Assembly (NCBI RefSeq): GCF_000194945.1
Contig: NZ_GL878507.1
Span: 499,981 to 563,980 of the forward strand
Reading direction: 5' to 3'
DNA: 64,000 bases
Source: Streptococcus sanguinis SK1 = NCTC 7863
Lineage (GTDB): Bacteria; Bacillota; Bacilli; Lactobacillales; Streptococcaceae
The position numbers were made by a program, and so were the translations under genes. Positions within the stretch are counted from its first letter, which is position 1; each line of letters starts with the position of its first letter. The notes under the pieces were generated by a model. It did no database searches and had not been told where the DNA came from. It was given only the letters and a program-made list of their open reading frames with translations. This document shows positions 6,964 through 15,886 of this stretch, piece by piece.

Positions 6964-7337
6964 TGAAAGAAGTACAGAATTCGATAGCTGTGGCTTTATC
7001 TGCGATGGTAGGCGGATGGCTGCGTTATCAGATAGCTCTTTTATTAGTTGTTGCTGACTCATTTCCGCTAGCTACCTTACTGGTCAATTATTTGGGAACT
7101 TTTTTGTTGGTCTATATTATCAAGGGCTATCTTAGCAGTAAAGTTAAGTCCCAGCGTCTAATTCTAGCGCTTTCGACCGGTTTTTGCGGAGGTTTGACGA
7201 CTTTTTCTGGTCTTCTGCTAGACAGTATCAAACTAGCAGATTCAGGGCGTTATACGGAGCTTCTTATCTATCTAGTTTTAAGTGTAGGTGGTGGCCTTGC
7301 AATCGCCTTATGGGCTGGAAAGCAGGTGAAGGCATGA
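6963..7337 (+). CDS. crcB: Fluoride channel subunit CrcB/Fluc, first copy
   Basis: 124 residues with four predicted membrane helices. It contains the family signatures NYLGTFLLVY (Asn of the pore region, about residue 38-47) and TGFCGGLTTFSG (about 70-81), where the Na+-site backbone and the Phe track lie. Fluc proteins export fluoride as dual-topology dimers; many Gram-positives use two genes for a heterodimer. The ATG at 6963 overlaps the chorismate mutase stop, and the gene's own TGA overlaps the next ATG. I found no fluoride riboswitch upstream of the operon. Confidence 0.93.
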   Translation: MKEVQNSIAVALSAMVGGWLRYQIALLLVVADSFPLATLLVNYLGTFLLVYIIKGYLSSKVKSQRLILALSTGFCGGLTTFSGLLLDSIKLADSGRYTELLIYLVLSVGGGLAIALWAGKQVKA

Positions 7338-7660
7338 TGTGGGCGATGTTAATCTGCTGTGTCGCTGGTGCTCTTGTGCGTTATGTTTTCTCCAAGGTCA
7401 ATAGCAGAGCATCTCTTCCGATTGGGACTTTGGCGGCAAACCTTCTAGGTGCTTTTCTCATTGGATATTTTTATAATCATATAGAAGACAAGCAACTTTA
7501 TGTCATTTTAGCAACAGGCTTCTGTGGTGGCCTGACGACCTTTTCCACCTTGAATGATGAGCTGGCAGAGCTCTTTTCGGAGCGAAAGAAATTTGTTCTC
7601 TATTTGGGTTTGACTTATATCCTCGGATTTTTAGCGATTCTTTTAGGAATTTTCGTTTAA
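7334..7660 (+). CDS. crcB: Fluoride channel subunit CrcB/Fluc, second copy
   Basis: 108 residues from the ATG at 7334, in an ATGA overlap with the first crcB; a second ATG follows at 7337. It has four predicted membrane helices, with NLLGAFLIGY and TGFCGGLTTFST as the conserved Fluc motifs. The paired, overlapping arrangement fits subunits made in equal amounts and inserted in opposite orientations. An in-frame extension upstream lies inside the first crcB and is rejected. Confidence 0.93.
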   Translation: MMWAMLICCVAGALVRYVFSKVNSRASLPIGTLAANLLGAFLIGYFYNHIEDKQLYVILATGFCGGLTTFSTLNDELAELFSERKKFVLYLGLTYILGFLAILLGIFV

Positions 7661-7665
7661 ACATC

Positions 7666-7693
7666 TTTACATTTTTAGAAATTTTGATATAAT
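7666..7693 (+). promoter_or_regulatory. Promoter of rplS
   Basis: TTTACA (7666-7671) and TATAAT (7688-7693) are separated by 16 bases, immediately after the second crcB. Confidence 0.6.
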
Positions 7694-7697
7694 ATAG

Positions 7698-7768
7698 TTT
7701 GTGCCTAATGGAAGCACAAAAAACGGCTAATCCGCTGCGGTCTTGAACCTTAAGATTAGTAAGATAGG
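7698..7768 (+). promoter_or_regulatory. L19 leader (ribosomal-protein mRNA leader)
   Basis: The roughly 80-nt 5' UTR starts with a stem GTTTGTGC/GCACAAA (about 7697-7720) and a second pairing region around GGCTAATCCGCTGCGGTCTT. Its position and hairpin pattern match the Firmicute L19 leader family, thought to be an autoregulatory site bound by L19. The assignment is by context and structure, not by a covariance search. Confidence 0.55.
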
Positions 7769-7778
7769 AGTAGAAAAA

Positions 7779-8126
7779 ATGAATCCATTAATCCAAAGTT
7801 TGACTGAAGGTCAACTTCGTACTGACATCCCTGCATTCCGTCCTGGTGACACTGTCCGCGTTCACGCGAAAGTTGTCGAAGGAAGTCGCGAACGTATCCA
7901 GATCTTTGAAGGTGTGGTTATCGCTCGTAAAGGTGCTGGTATCTCAGAAACTTACACCGTTCGTAAAATCTCTAACGGTATCGGTGTTGAACGTACTTTC
8001 CCAATCCACACTCCACGTGTTGACAAGATTGAAGTCGTTCGTTACGGTAAAGTCCGTCGTGCTAAATTGTACTACCTTCGTGCATTGCAAGGTAAGGCAG
8101 CGCGTATTAAAGAAATTCGCCGTTAA
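7779..8126 (+). CDS. rplS: 50S ribosomal protein L19
   Basis: 115 residues, the family's normal length. Hallmarks are [15 protein letters not shown], the central [21 protein letters not shown] and the C-terminal [20 protein letters not shown]. The start is the ATG at 7779 (MNPLIQSL), preceded by AGGAG at 7765; the in-frame TTG at 7743 lies in the leader. L19 bridges the two ribosomal subunits near the GTPase-associated centre. Own promoter, leader and terminator. Confidence 0.97.
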   Translation: MNPLIQSLTEGQLRTDIPAFRPGDTVRVHAKVVEGSRERIQIFEGVVIARKGAGISETYTVRKISNGIGVERTFPIHTPRVDKIEVVRYGKVRRAKLYYLRALQGKAARIKEIRR

Positions 8127-8130
8127 TCTT

Positions 8131-8164
8131 AGAAAGACTCTGTCGTTGGGCAGAGTTTTTCTCT
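8131..8164 (+). terminator. Terminator of rplS
   Basis: AGAAAGACTCTG pairs with CAGAGTTTTTCT around a TCGTTGGG loop, directly after the rplS stop and just before the tRNA. Confidence 0.75.
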
Positions 8165-8166
8165 AA

Positions 8167-8238
8167 GTCCCCTTAGTTCAATGGATATAACAACTCCCTC
8201 CTAAGGAGTAGTTGCTGGTTCGATTCCAGCAGGGGACA
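8167..8238 (+). tRNA. tRNA-Arg (anticodon CCT)
   Basis: The cloverleaf is complete: acceptor GTCCCCT/AGGGGAC with discriminator A; D arm GTT/AAC; anticodon stem ACTCC/GGAGT with loop CTCCTAA, which gives anticodon CCT for codon AGG; T arm GCTGG/CCAGC with loop TTCGATT. CCA is not encoded. No duplicated 3' end was seen nearby, so there is no sign of an element integrated here. Confidence 0.95.
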
Positions 8239-8242
8239 TTCT

Positions 8243-8265
8243 AAAAGCCTGTCTAAGGCTTTTTT
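8243..8265 (+). terminator. Terminator after tRNA-Arg
   Basis: AAAAGCCT/AAGGCTTTT with a GTCT loop runs into a T-tract, 4 bases after the tRNA. Confidence 0.7.
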
Positions 8266-8288
8266 CAATGCTCTCAGGAGGAAAAGAG

Positions 8289-9005
8289 ATGGCTTATTAC
8301 TTTATTGGCGGTCTGGGATGCAATGTTTATTACCCACAAGACTTTTTAACAGCTCTAGAGCTCCCTATTGTATATCTGGATTTATATTGTCGAGAAATTC
8401 GCCAAGAAGCAGATTTGGAAGAGTGGTTTGCTCTGCAAGTTGATTTGACTCAAGAAATGACTCTGATTGCACATTCTCTAGGTGCTGATTTCGCGGTCTA
8501 TCTAGCTTCTGTCTTTCCTTCTGTTAAGAAATTAATTCTGCTGGATGGTGGTTTCTTAGATTTAGAAAAAATCTGCAGTTTAGAAGAGGAAATTACAGAT
8601 GCAAAACTTTATTTAGAAAACACCAGCTACGTTAGCATAGATGAAGCTATTTCTTCAGAAAGAAAGGAAGCCAAGCATTGGTCACAAAACTATGCTAAGG
8701 CAGTCAAAGAAAATTTTATATTTGATGAAAAAGATCAGGTCTGGAAGTTGGGGGTGTCAGAGCAAGTAGTGACGAACTTGCTCAGGCTTCGGAGGTGTAT
8801 TTACGGACATTTGACCAATCTCGGTGACCGCCAAATTAATTTATTTATTCCTAAAGCAACTGAAGTTGCTCCGAATTGGAAAGATCAGGCTTTGAAAGAA
8901 TTACCTGATTATGTTCAGTTAATTGAAGTTGAAGATTGTGGCCACAATATTTATGTAGACAATCCTTTGGGGCTGGCTAAGATGGTAAGGTCTGTTTTAG
9001 ATTGA
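8289..9005 (+). CDS. Alpha/beta-hydrolase fold protein
   Basis: 238 residues from the ATG at 8289, which follows AGGAGG at 8276; an ATG at 8268 overlaps that SD and is rejected. The nucleophile elbow is AHSLGAD (about residue 61-67, Ser in a Sm-x-G variant of GxSxG). A following strand gives LILLDGG, and the likely catalytic His is in CGHNIY near the C-terminus. The substrate is unknown. It has no signal peptide, so it is cytoplasmic. It stands alone between tRNA-Arg and the mnmE-flanked lipoprotein, consistent with accessory DNA. Confidence 0.7.
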   Translation: MAYYFIGGLGCNVYYPQDFLTALELPIVYLDLYCREIRQEADLEEWFALQVDLTQEMTLIAHSLGADFAVYLASVFPSVKKLILLDGGFLDLEKICSLEEEITDAKLYLENTSYVSIDEAISSERKEAKHWSQNYAKAVKENFIFDEKDQVWKLGVSEQVVTNLLRLRRCIYGHLTNLGDRQINLFIPKATEVAPNWKDQALKELPDYVQLIEVEDCGHNIYVDNPLGLAKMVRSVLD

Positions 9006-9075
9006 GGGTTGGAATACTCTTCTTGATTTAAAGCCATAATTAATGACTTTGAAGAATTAAAATATTGCATTCGAA

Positions 9076-9101
9076 AAGAGACCTAAATTTTAGGTCTCTT
9101 G
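9076..9101. terminator. Palindromic bidirectional terminator
   Basis: AAGAGACCTAAA and TTTAGGTCTCTT form a near-perfect 12-bp stem between convergent genes (hydrolase ending at 9005 and lipoprotein ending at 9150). Confidence 0.65.
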
Positions 9102-9127
9102 TTCTCTATTTCCCAAAGCAAAGTTGG
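9102..9127 (-). repeat. Displaced copy of the mnmE 3' end (att-like repeat)
   Basis: 24 of 26 bases match 9822-9847, which is the true 3' end of mnmE. Read in the mnmE frame this copy still encodes QLCFGK and a TAG stop, against QFCLGK and TAG in the intact gene. A duplicated gene end flanking foreign cargo is what site-specific integration at the 3' end of mnmE (also called trmE or thdF) leaves. Confidence 0.65.
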
Positions 9128-9149
9128 TTAGGTATGCTTTATTTTTACT

Positions 9150-9677
9150 CTAGTTGTTTGATGATTTGGCTTTTTCTATAATCGCGTCAATATCAGCAGT
9201 TCCAGAAACTCCAAATTTTGCATAGACGTCATTAACTGGACCAGGATCAACATCAATGCTATTGATATTTCTACCTTCTGATGTGATAGACATATATTGT
9301 CCATCAGTTCTAATCATTACCCAAAGGCCTTGCGAAGCGAATAGATAGCCATCATCTTTCTTTACAACCTTTCCGATTTCAGGAAAAGTGATAAAAGCAC
9401 CTTCGGAAGTAATAGAAACTTCCTTGCCATCTACTATAGTAGAGCTTGAGCTACTGTTAGTGCTTGGAATGCTGCTGGAGTCAGAAGATGAACTGGATGA
9501 CGAAGAGCTATCAGATTTACTAGATGATTTAGAACTGACCTTACTGCTAGAGGATGATTTTTTGGAAGTTTTAGCCTTATCACTTGATTGAGGTGGCTTC
9601 TTTGATTGAGATTGGGCACAAGCGGCCAAACTTAATAGACTAGCTGCAAGTAAGAATACTTGATAGGTTTTTTTCAT
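9150..9677 (-). CDS. Lipoprotein with Ser-rich linker
   Basis: 175 residues. The N-terminus is a lipoprotein signal (MKKTYQVFLLAASLLSLAAC) with lipobox LAAC at about 17-20, so the mature protein is lipid-anchored outside the cell. A Ser/Lys-rich then almost pure Ser linker (about 24-80) leads to a globular domain of about 95 residues with two similar strand sets around ITSEGAFITFPE and MSITSEGRNINSI. I do not recognise the domain. The gene is the only one between the two mnmE-end repeats, with a fair SD (AAGGAG) before its ATG. No integrase is near, so it may be cargo left from a decayed island. Confidence 0.75.
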   Translation of the reverse strand: MKKTYQVFLLAASLLSLAACAQSQSKKPPQSSDKAKTSKKSSSSSKVSSKSSSKSDSSSSSSSSSDSSSIPSTNSSSSSTIVDGKEVSITSEGAFITFPEIGKVVKKDDGYLFASQGLWVMIRTDGQYMSITSEGRNINSIDVDPGPVNDVYAKFGVSGTADIDAIIEKAKSSNN

Positions 9678-9821
9678 GGAGAATCTCCTTTTTGATATGA
9701 TAGAATTATTTTATATGAATTTGAAGATTTTAGCAATAGTTTTAATTAGAGTGCAATGGAACTTGATGGAACTAGGGACAGTAGTTCAAGTGTAAGTTTG
9801 GAAATGACAGGTATTTATTGT

Positions 9822-9847
9822 TTCTCTATTTCCCCAAGCAAAATTGG
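9822..9847 (-). repeat. mnmE 3' end, partner att-like repeat
   Basis: This is the intact C-terminal coding end of mnmE plus four bases after the stop. It pairs with the copy at 9102-9127, an offset of 720 bp. Confidence 0.65.
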
Positions 9848-11199
9848 CTGAAGAGTTGGGTGATGAGTTCGTCTGGTGCGGCGTCACCAGTGATTTCGCC
9901 GAGGATTTCCCAAGTGCGGGTCATATCGACTTGGAGAAGGTCAACCGGCATACCCATTTCCAAGCCTTGGTTGACGGCTTGCAGGCTTTCTAGGGCCTTT
10001 TCAATCAAGGAGATATGGCGAGCGTTGGACAGGTAGGTAGCGTCTTGCTCGACGATGCCAGCATTTTCAAAGAAGAGCTGATTGATGCGTTCTTCAATTT
10101 TATCAATATTTTGATTGTGGAGGACGGAAATCTTGATAGCATCAGTTGGCAGCTGGTCCAGCTCAATCTTCTCTTCAAGGTCAGTCTTGTTAAGCAGGAC
10201 GATGCGATTACTGTCTTGGCTGATTTCCAGCAATTGTCTGTCTTGGTCTGTCAGAGGCTCGCTGGCATTGAGAACTAAGAGGACCAAGTCGGCTTCCTGC
10301 AGGGCTTTTTTAGAGCGCTCAACTCCAATCTGTTCTACAAGGTCGTCGGTTTCCCGAATGCCTGCGGTATCGATGAGCTTGAGCGGCACGCCCTTGATAT
10401 TGACATACTCCTCGATCACATCACGAGTCGTTCCCTCGATATCAGTCACAATGGCCTTGTCCTCGCGCAGGAGATTGTTGAGCAGGCTGGACTTGCCAAC
10501 ATTAGGCCGTCCGATGATAGCAGTGGAAATACCTTCACGTAAAATTTTTCCTCGTCGTGCAGTATCGAGAAGATTGCTCAGCAGAGCCTCGAACTCAGCT
10601 GTTTTTTCTCGCATAAGCTGGGTCGTCATCTCTTCCACGTCGTCGTACTCGGGATAGTCAATATTGACTTCGACCTGAGCCAGTGTGTTGAGGAGTTCCT
10701 GACGGGTATTGTTGATAAGGTTGGAGAGGGAGCCATCCAGCTGCTTGACAGCATTGTTCATGGCTTTATCGGTCTTGGCGCGGATGATGTCCATAACGGC
10801 CTCGGCCTGAGTCAAATCTACGCGCCCATTGAGAAAGGCCCGCTTGGTAAACTCACCAGGCTCAGCCATTCTAGCGCCCTCGCGGATAGCAAGCTGCAGG
10901 ATTTCATTAGTAACCGCAATCCCACCGTGAGTGTTAATCTCGATAATATCCTCGCGCGTGAAGGTCTTGGGAGAGCGCATAGCACCAAGCATGACCTCGT
11001 CTAGAATTTCCTGATTTTGAGGGTCAACGATATGGCCGTAGTTGAGCGTGTGGCTTTCTACTTCGCTTAGATTTTTCCCTTTGAAGATTTTTTGGGCAAT
11101 AGCAAAGCTGTCAGTCCCGCTCAGTCTAACGATTCCGATAGCCCCTTCGCCAAGAGGCGTAGAAATCGCAGCGATTGTATCAAATTCTCTGGTAATCAT
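9826..11199 (-). CDS. mnmE: tRNA uridine-5-carboxymethylaminomethyl modification GTPase MnmE
   Basis: 457 residues from the ATG at 11199 ([14 protein letters not shown]), preceded by AAGGAAAA; ten codons further upstream are rejected. It has the N-terminal tetrahydrofolate-binding domain, a helical domain, and an inserted GTPase domain with G1 [12 protein letters not shown] (about 224), [14 protein letters not shown] and NKTD. It ends with the essential C-terminal FCLGK, whose Cys is used in catalysis. With MnmG it modifies U34 of certain tRNAs. Its 3' end is a known integration target of genomic islands, which fits the adjacent repeat. Confidence 0.96.
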   Translation of the reverse strand: MITREFDTIAAISTPLGEGAIGIVRLSGTDSFAIAQKIFKGKNLSEVESHTLNYGHIVDPQNQEILDEVMLGAMRSPKTFTREDIIEINTHGGIAVTNEILQLAIREGARMAEPGEFTKRAFLNGRVDLTQAEAVMDIIRAKTDKAMNNAVKQLDGSLSNLINNTRQELLNTLAQVEVNIDYPEYDDVEEMTTQLMREKTAEFEALLSNLLDTARRGKILREGISTAIIGRPNVGKSSLLNNLLREDKAIVTDIEGTTRDVIEEYVNIKGVPLKLIDTAGIRETDDLVEQIGVERSKKALQEADLVLLVLNASEPLTDQDRQLLEISQDSNRIVLLNKTDLEEKIELDQLPTDAIKISVLHNQNIDKIEERINQLFFENAGIVEQDATYLSNARHISLIEKALESLQAVNQGLEMGMPVDLLQVDMTRTWEILGEITGDAAPDELITQLFSQFCLGK

Positions 11200-11376
11200 A
11201 CTGTATTTTTCCTTGTGTTTTAAAATCAATTACCCTAATTGTAACGCAAAAATTAAGGAGGAGCAAGGCTTTCGATTATCAAGCGGAAGGAATGCAATTT
11301 AAGTCTGGCAAAGAAAACACTTTCATGTTAGTGAGAATCATGATATAATAAAAGTAGTGTGATTCGAGGAGGTGCT

Positions 11377-12054
11377 ATGGAAAATCTAAAGAAACTGGCA
11401 GGAATCAAGGCTGCTGAATTTGTCCAAAGCGGGATGATAGTTGGTCTCGGGACGGGTTCGACTGCTTATTATTTTGTCGAAGAGATTGGTCGGCGTATCA
11501 AGGAAGAAGGACTGCAGATTACAGCTGTTACGACTTCCAGTGTCACTAGCAAACAGGCTGAAGGGCTAGGCATTCCGCTCAAGTCTATCGACGATGTGGA
11601 TCAGGTGGATGTCACTGTTGATGGTGCTGATGAGGTTGATTCAGCTTTTAACGGTATCAAGGGCGGTGGCGGCGCACTTCTCATGGAGAAAGTCGTGGCG
11701 GTTCCTACCAAGCACTATATCTGGGTAGTCGATGAAAGCAAGATGGTAGAGAAGCTAGGTGCCTTCAAGCTACCAGTAGAAGTTGTTCAGTACGGTGCTG
11801 AGCAGCTCTTTCGTCGCTTTGAACGTGCGGGCTATAACCCAGCCTTTCGTCAGAAGGACGGTCAGCGTTTTGTTACGGACATGCAGAATTTCATTATCGA
11901 CTTAGATTTAGGTGTGATTGAAAATCCAGTCGAGTTTGCGCAAGAACTAGATCATGTAGTGGGCGTAGTGGAGCATGGACTGTTCAATCAAATGGTAGAC
12001 AAGGTCATTGTTGCTGGAAAATCGGGTCTTCAAGTTTTAGAGGCCAATAAATAG
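11377..12054 (+). CDS. rpiA: Ribose-5-phosphate isomerase A
   Basis: 225 residues, normal for RpiA. Visible motifs are [15 protein letters not shown] (phosphate loop, about 23-37), TVDGADEVD (catalytic Asp region) and [14 protein letters not shown] (catalytic Glu/Lys region). It interconverts ribose-5-phosphate and ribulose-5-phosphate. The ATG at 11377 follows GAGGAGG; an upstream GTG at 11359 overlaps it. TATAAT with extended TG lies at 11344. It heads a salvage operon with deoB 13 bp downstream. Confidence 0.95.
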   Translation: MENLKKLAGIKAAEFVQSGMIVGLGTGSTAYYFVEEIGRRIKEEGLQITAVTTSSVTSKQAEGLGIPLKSIDDVDQVDVTVDGADEVDSAFNGIKGGGGALLMEKVVAVPTKHYIWVVDESKMVEKLGAFKLPVEVVQYGAEQLFRRFERAGYNPAFRQKDGQRFVTDMQNFIIDLDLGVIENPVEFAQELDHVVGVVEHGLFNQMVDKVIVAGKSGLQVLEANK

Positions 12055-12067
12055 AAAGAGGTATTTT

Positions 12068-13279
12068 ATGCCAAAATTTAATCGTATTCACTTGGTAGTC
12101 ATGGACTCAGTTGGTATCGGTGCTGCACCAGATGCTAATAATTTTGTCAATGCAGGGGTACCAGATGGTGCTTCAGATACTCTGGGACATATTTCCAAAA
12201 CGGTAGGACTGAATGTACCAAATATGGCTAAGATCGGCCTGGGAAATATCGAGCGTCCTGCTCCTTTGAAGACAGTTCCTCAAGAAGAAAATCCTAGCGG
12301 CTACTATACCAAGCTGGAAGAAGTATCTCTTGGAAAAGACACGATGACAGGACACTGGGAAATTATGGGTCTCAATATTACTGAGCCTTTTGATACTTTC
12401 TGGAATGGCTTCCCAGAAGAAATCCTGACTCAGATTGAAGAGTTTTCTGGTCGCAAGGTCATTCGTGAGGCTAACAAGCCATACTCTGGTACAGCAGTTA
12501 TTGATGACTTCGGCCCTCGTCAGATGGAAACAGGCGAGCTGATTATCTACACCTCTGCTGACCCAGTATTGCAAATTGCAGCACACGAAGAAGTGATTCC
12601 TTTGGAAGAGCTCTATCGCATCTGTGAGTTCGCCCGCTCTATTACCATGGAACGGCCTGCGCTTCTGGGACGTATCATCGCTCGTCCTTATGTAGGTGAG
12701 CCAGGCAACTTCACTCGTACAGCCAACCGTCACGACTATGCAGTTTCTCCGTTTAATCCAACTGTACTTGATAAGCTCAATGAAGCTGGAATTGATACTT
12801 ATTCTGTTGGTAAGATAAATGACATCTTCAATGGCGCTGGAATCAACCATGACATGGGACACAATAAGTCTAACAATCATGGTGTAGATACTTTGGTCAA
12901 AGCCCTGAAAGACGAAAACTTCAAAGAAGGTTTCTCATTTACCAACTTGGTAGACTTTGATGCTCTTTATGGTCACCGCCGTAATCCACATGGCTACCGT
13001 GACTGCTTGGAAGAGTTTGATGCTCGTATCCCGGAAATCATTGAAAATATGCGTGAAGATGATCTGCTCATGATTACTGCTGACCATGGTAATGACCCAA
13101 CCTATGCTGGAACCGACCACACTCGTGAGTACATTCCGCTCTTGGTCTTCGGAAAATCGCTGAGCGGTCATGGTCATATTCCTGTCGGACACTTTGCAGA
13201 TATCTCAGCTACCGTTGCTGAAAACTTCGGAGTGGACAAGGCGATGATTGGTGAAAGCTTCTTGGACAAATTGGTATAA
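12068..13279 (+). CDS. deoB: Phosphopentomutase
   Basis: 403 residues, full length. Metal-site motifs include [13 protein letters not shown] near the start, [10 protein letters not shown] (about 95, the catalytic Thr), and TADHGNDP and [14 protein letters not shown] near the end. It converts (deoxy)ribose-1-phosphate to the 5-phosphate, connecting the phosphorylases downstream to RpiA upstream. SD AAAGAGG. The cap domain lies in the middle, as in the alkaline-phosphatase superfamily. Confidence 0.97.
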   Translation: MPKFNRIHLVVMDSVGIGAAPDANNFVNAGVPDGASDTLGHISKTVGLNVPNMAKIGLGNIERPAPLKTVPQEENPSGYYTKLEEVSLGKDTMTGHWEIMGLNITEPFDTFWNGFPEEILTQIEEFSGRKVIREANKPYSGTAVIDDFGPRQMETGELIIYTSADPVLQIAAHEEVIPLEELYRICEFARSITMERPALLGRIIARPYVGEPGNFTRTANRHDYAVSPFNPTVLDKLNEAGIDTYSVGKINDIFNGAGINHDMGHNKSNNHGVDTLVKALKDENFKEGFSFTNLVDFDALYGHRRNPHGYRDCLEEFDARIPEIIENMREDDLLMITADHGNDPTYAGTDHTREYIPLLVFGKSLSGHGHIPVGHFADISATVAENFGVDKAMIGESFLDKLV

Positions 13280-13308
13280 GCATTATAAGAGAGTGAGGAA
13301 AATGTTTT

Positions 13309-14121
13309 ATGACAAGCTTATCAGAAAAAATCAAAGCAACAGCAGCCTTCTTAAAGGAAAAAGGGATGACAGAGCCTGAATTTGGTCTGATTTTGGGATC
13401 TGGTTTGGGAGAATTGGCTGAAGAAATCGAAAATGCTGTTAGTCTTGACTATGCGGATATTCCAAACTGGGGCCGCTCAACTGTTGTTGGCCACGCTGGT
13501 AAATTAGTCTATGGAGACTTGGCAGGACGTAAAGTCTTGGCACTGCAAGGCCGTTTCCATTTCTATGAAGGAAATCCTTTAGAAATCGTTACCTTCCCAG
13601 TGCGTGTGATGAAGGCTCTTGGTGCGACAGGTGTTATTGTGACAAATGCAGCTGGTGGTATCGGCTATGGCCCCGGTACGCTTATGGCCATCACTGACCA
13701 CATCAATATGACTGGTCAAAATCCTTTGATCGGTGAAAACTTGGATGAATTTGGTCCGCGTTTCCCTGATATGTCTAAATCTTACACTCCAGAATACCGT
13801 GCCGTCGCTCATAAAGTTGCTGATAAGCTCGACATCAAGCTGGATGAGGGTGTTTATATCGGTGTAACTGGACCAACTTATGAAACACCTGCTGAAATTC
13901 GTGCTTACAAGAGTTTGGGTGCAGATGCAGTCGGCATGTCTACTGTTCCTGAAGTGATTGTAGCAGCACATTCTGGTTTGAAAGTCCTTGGAATTTCATG
14001 CATTACAAATTTTGCTGCTGGGTTCCAAGAAGAGCTTAATCATGAGGAAGTGGTTGAGGTAACAGAGCGTGTCAAGGGTGATTTTAAACGACTTCTTAAA
14101 GAAACACTTGCTGAATTGTAA
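13309..14121 (+). CDS. punA: Purine-nucleoside phosphorylase, trimeric class
   Basis: 270 residues. Low-molecular-mass (trimeric) PNP signatures are present: LILGSGLGELAEEIE (phosphate Ser), GRFHFYEGN, VTNAAGGIG, TGPTYETPAEIRA and GMSTVPEVIVAAH with its purine-site residues. It cleaves inosine and guanosine with phosphate. 29 bp after deoB, in the same operon. SD GAGTGAGG. It coexists with the unrelated hexameric DeoD enzyme downstream, which broadens substrate range to adenosine. Confidence 0.95.
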   Translation: MTSLSEKIKATAAFLKEKGMTEPEFGLILGSGLGELAEEIENAVSLDYADIPNWGRSTVVGHAGKLVYGDLAGRKVLALQGRFHFYEGNPLEIVTFPVRVMKALGATGVIVTNAAGGIGYGPGTLMAITDHINMTGQNPLIGENLDEFGPRFPDMSKSYTPEYRAVAHKVADKLDIKLDEGVYIGVTGPTYETPAEIRAYKSLGADAVGMSTVPEVIVAAHSGLKVLGISCITNFAAGFQEELNHEEVVEVTERVKGDFKRLLKETLAEL

Positions 14122-14403
14122 AAAATGTTGAAAGGCGGAGTGTCTGGGTTGGTAATTAAACCCGGAACAGCCTTTCTATCTAGCTGATAAAATCATTAAA
14201 CTAAAGAAAGCTAGAGTGTGTTCAGATTTGAACACGAGCGAAAAACTATCTTTCAAATAAACACAGAAAGGAAGGGCATCTGAGTTTGAATTGAACTCGG
14301 GCTAGAGGCGGTGCAAAAAAGATAAATCTACCTAGATGCAGTCGCATCTTCGTTCGTTTCCTATTTTTGCTTTGCCTCTTTTAAGCCCTTAGTATCTTAT
14401 ATT
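14122..14403. repeat. Palindrome-rich spacer between punA and deoD
   Basis: There is no gene in these 282 bp. Stems seen include GAAAGGC...GCCTTTC (about 14130-14176), GTGTTCA-GATT-TGAACAC (14218-14235), GAGTTTGAATTGAACTC (14282-14298), GATGCAGTCGCATC (about 14335-14348), and a long imperfect pairing between GGGCTAGAGGC...GCAAAA (from 14300) and TTTTGCTTTGCCTCTTTTAAGCCC (to about 14388). The block ends 15 bp before deoD and supplies no Shine-Dalgarno sequence. It looks like inserted repeat DNA. Confidence 0.6.
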
Positions 14404-15123
14404 ATGTCTATTCATATTGCTGCTAAACAAGGCGAGATTGCTGATAAAATCCTTCTTCCGGGGGATCCGCTTCGGGCTAAGTTTATTGCGGAAAATTTCC
14501 TTGAGGATGCTGTTTGCTTCAATGAAGTCCGCAATATGTTCGGTTACACTGGTACTTATAAAGGACAATGTGTTTCAGTTATGGGAACTGGGATGGGGAT
14601 GCCATCAATCTCTATCTATGCGCGTGAGTTGATTGTTGACTACGGTGTGAAAAAGCTGATTCGTGTGGGAACTGCTGGCTCGCTGAATGCTGATGTCCAT
14701 GTCCGTGAATTAGTACTGGCGCAGGCAGCTGCAACCAATTCCAACATTATTCGTAATGACTGGCCACAGTATGATTTTCCGCAAATCGCTAGCTTTGATT
14801 TGTTAGATAAGGCCTACCATATCGCCAAAGGTCTTGGTATGACAACCCATGTTGGGAATGTCTTGTCGTCTGATGTCTTTTACTCAAACTACTTTGAAAA
14901 GAATATTGAGCTTGGTAAATGGGGAGTTAAAGCTGTTGAAATGGAAGCGGCTGCTCTTTACTACTTGGCAGCTCAACACCATGTAGATGCTCTGGCAATT
15001 ATGACTATTTCTGACAGCTTGGTCAATCCTGAAGAGGACACGACAGCTGAAGAACGCCAAAATACCTTCACCGATATGATGAAGGTTGGTTTGGAAACCT
15101 TGATTGCAGAAGCATGCAAGTAG
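14404..15123 (+). CDS. deoD: Purine-nucleoside phosphorylase, hexameric DeoD type
   Basis: 239 residues, full length. Key motifs are [15 protein letters not shown] (phosphate site), [21 protein letters not shown] and [12 protein letters not shown] (Met-Glu ribose contacts), plus the catalytic Asp in TISDSLV. It accepts adenosine, inosine and guanosine. Unusually, no Shine-Dalgarno sequence precedes the ATG (CTTAGTATCTTATATT), and no better start exists before the in-frame TAA at 14323. Its 3' end overlaps the next gene by 10 bp. Confidence 0.95.
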   Translation: MSIHIAAKQGEIADKILLPGDPLRAKFIAENFLEDAVCFNEVRNMFGYTGTYKGQCVSVMGTGMGMPSISIYARELIVDYGVKKLIRVGTAGSLNADVHVRELVLAQAAATNSNIIRNDWPQYDFPQIASFDLLDKAYHIAKGLGMTTHVGNVLSSDVFYSNYFEKNIELGKWGVKAVEMEAAALYYLAAQHHVDALAIMTISDSLVNPEEDTTAEERQNTFTDMMKVGLETLIAEACK

Positions 15124-15875
15124 ATGTCAAAGAAGCTATTCTCTTTGCTATTTCCCGCTATGACTATGCTTATGCCCATAAACTGGCTGAGCGAGCAGGA
15201 AGCAGTGTCCAGTCTGACTTGGTCCTTCTTCTTGAGGCTTTAGCGGAGCGAAGAGAGCTCAACATCCAATCTATCATGAATCTAAAGTTGGAAATCACTA
15301 GGTCTGACCTAGCTGATTTTCAGCTTTTTTGCCATGAAAATGAAGCGGATGAGCAGCTGGTCAATTACCTTTATGATCTGGAAGCCAAGCTGAGAAATGA
15401 GCAGCTGATTGACTTTATCCGAGCAGTCAGTCCGGCTATTTATCGGATTTTTATGCGGCTGATTCGCATGCAAATACCAGATATTGACAGCTATATTCAT
15501 AATTCTCGAGGGGCTAGTTACGACCGATGGAAGTTTGAAAAGATGCGACATTCAGATAATCCTGACCTACAAAATTTTCATGCAGAAAGCACGGTCAATT
15601 CTTCTAGTTTGACGGAGCTGATTTTGCAGTTGAATTTACCCGAATCTGTCAAAGAATCAGCACAGCAGCTAAGAGAGTTAGAAAAATCAGTCCGCAATCC
15701 ACTGGCTCATCTTATCAAGCCTTTCGATGAGGAAGAATTGCACCGGACGACAGGTTTCTCATCTCAGCATTTTATGGCGCTTCTGGTTGATTTGGCGCAG
15801 GAGACAGGCATAGTTTTTCAGAGGGAGCCTTTTTACTTCGACCGAGCAAATGTGGTCATAGAAAGTCTCTTATAA
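15114..15875 (+). CDS. HEPN-motif protein resembling the C-terminal part of Csm6 family RNases
   Basis: 253 residues, almost wholly alpha-helical in appearance, with no signal peptide or membrane helix. Near the C-terminus RNPLAH (Arg194 to His199) matches the HEPN ribonuclease motif R-x4-H, in a helix context ([16 protein letters not shown]) like that of Csm6. The N-terminal [11 protein letters not shown] helix also recalls the 6H/HEPN part of Csm6. There is no CARF sensor domain and no CRISPR array in the window. The ATG overlaps the end of deoD and the gene is followed 11 bp later by a sirtuin, so the three appear cotranscribed. A HEPN RNase, or a catalytically inactive relative, is my inference; function is unknown. 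Confidence 0.6.
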   Translation: MQVDVKEAILFAISRYDYAYAHKLAERAGSSVQSDLVLLLEALAERRELNIQSIMNLKLEITRSDLADFQLFCHENEADEQLVNYLYDLEAKLRNEQLIDFIRAVSPAIYRIFMRLIRMQIPDIDSYIHNSRGASYDRWKFEKMRHSDNPDLQNFHAESTVNSSSLTELILQLNLPESVKESAQQLRELEKSVRNPLAHLIKPFDEEELHRTTGFSSQHFMALLVDLAQETGIVFQREPFYFDRANVVIESLL

Positions 15876-15886
15876 GGAGTAGCAGG

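Noticed and set aside
8167..8238. tRNA-Arg(CCT) as an occupied integration site
   Set aside because: No second copy of its 3' end was found downstream within the window, and no integrase is present.
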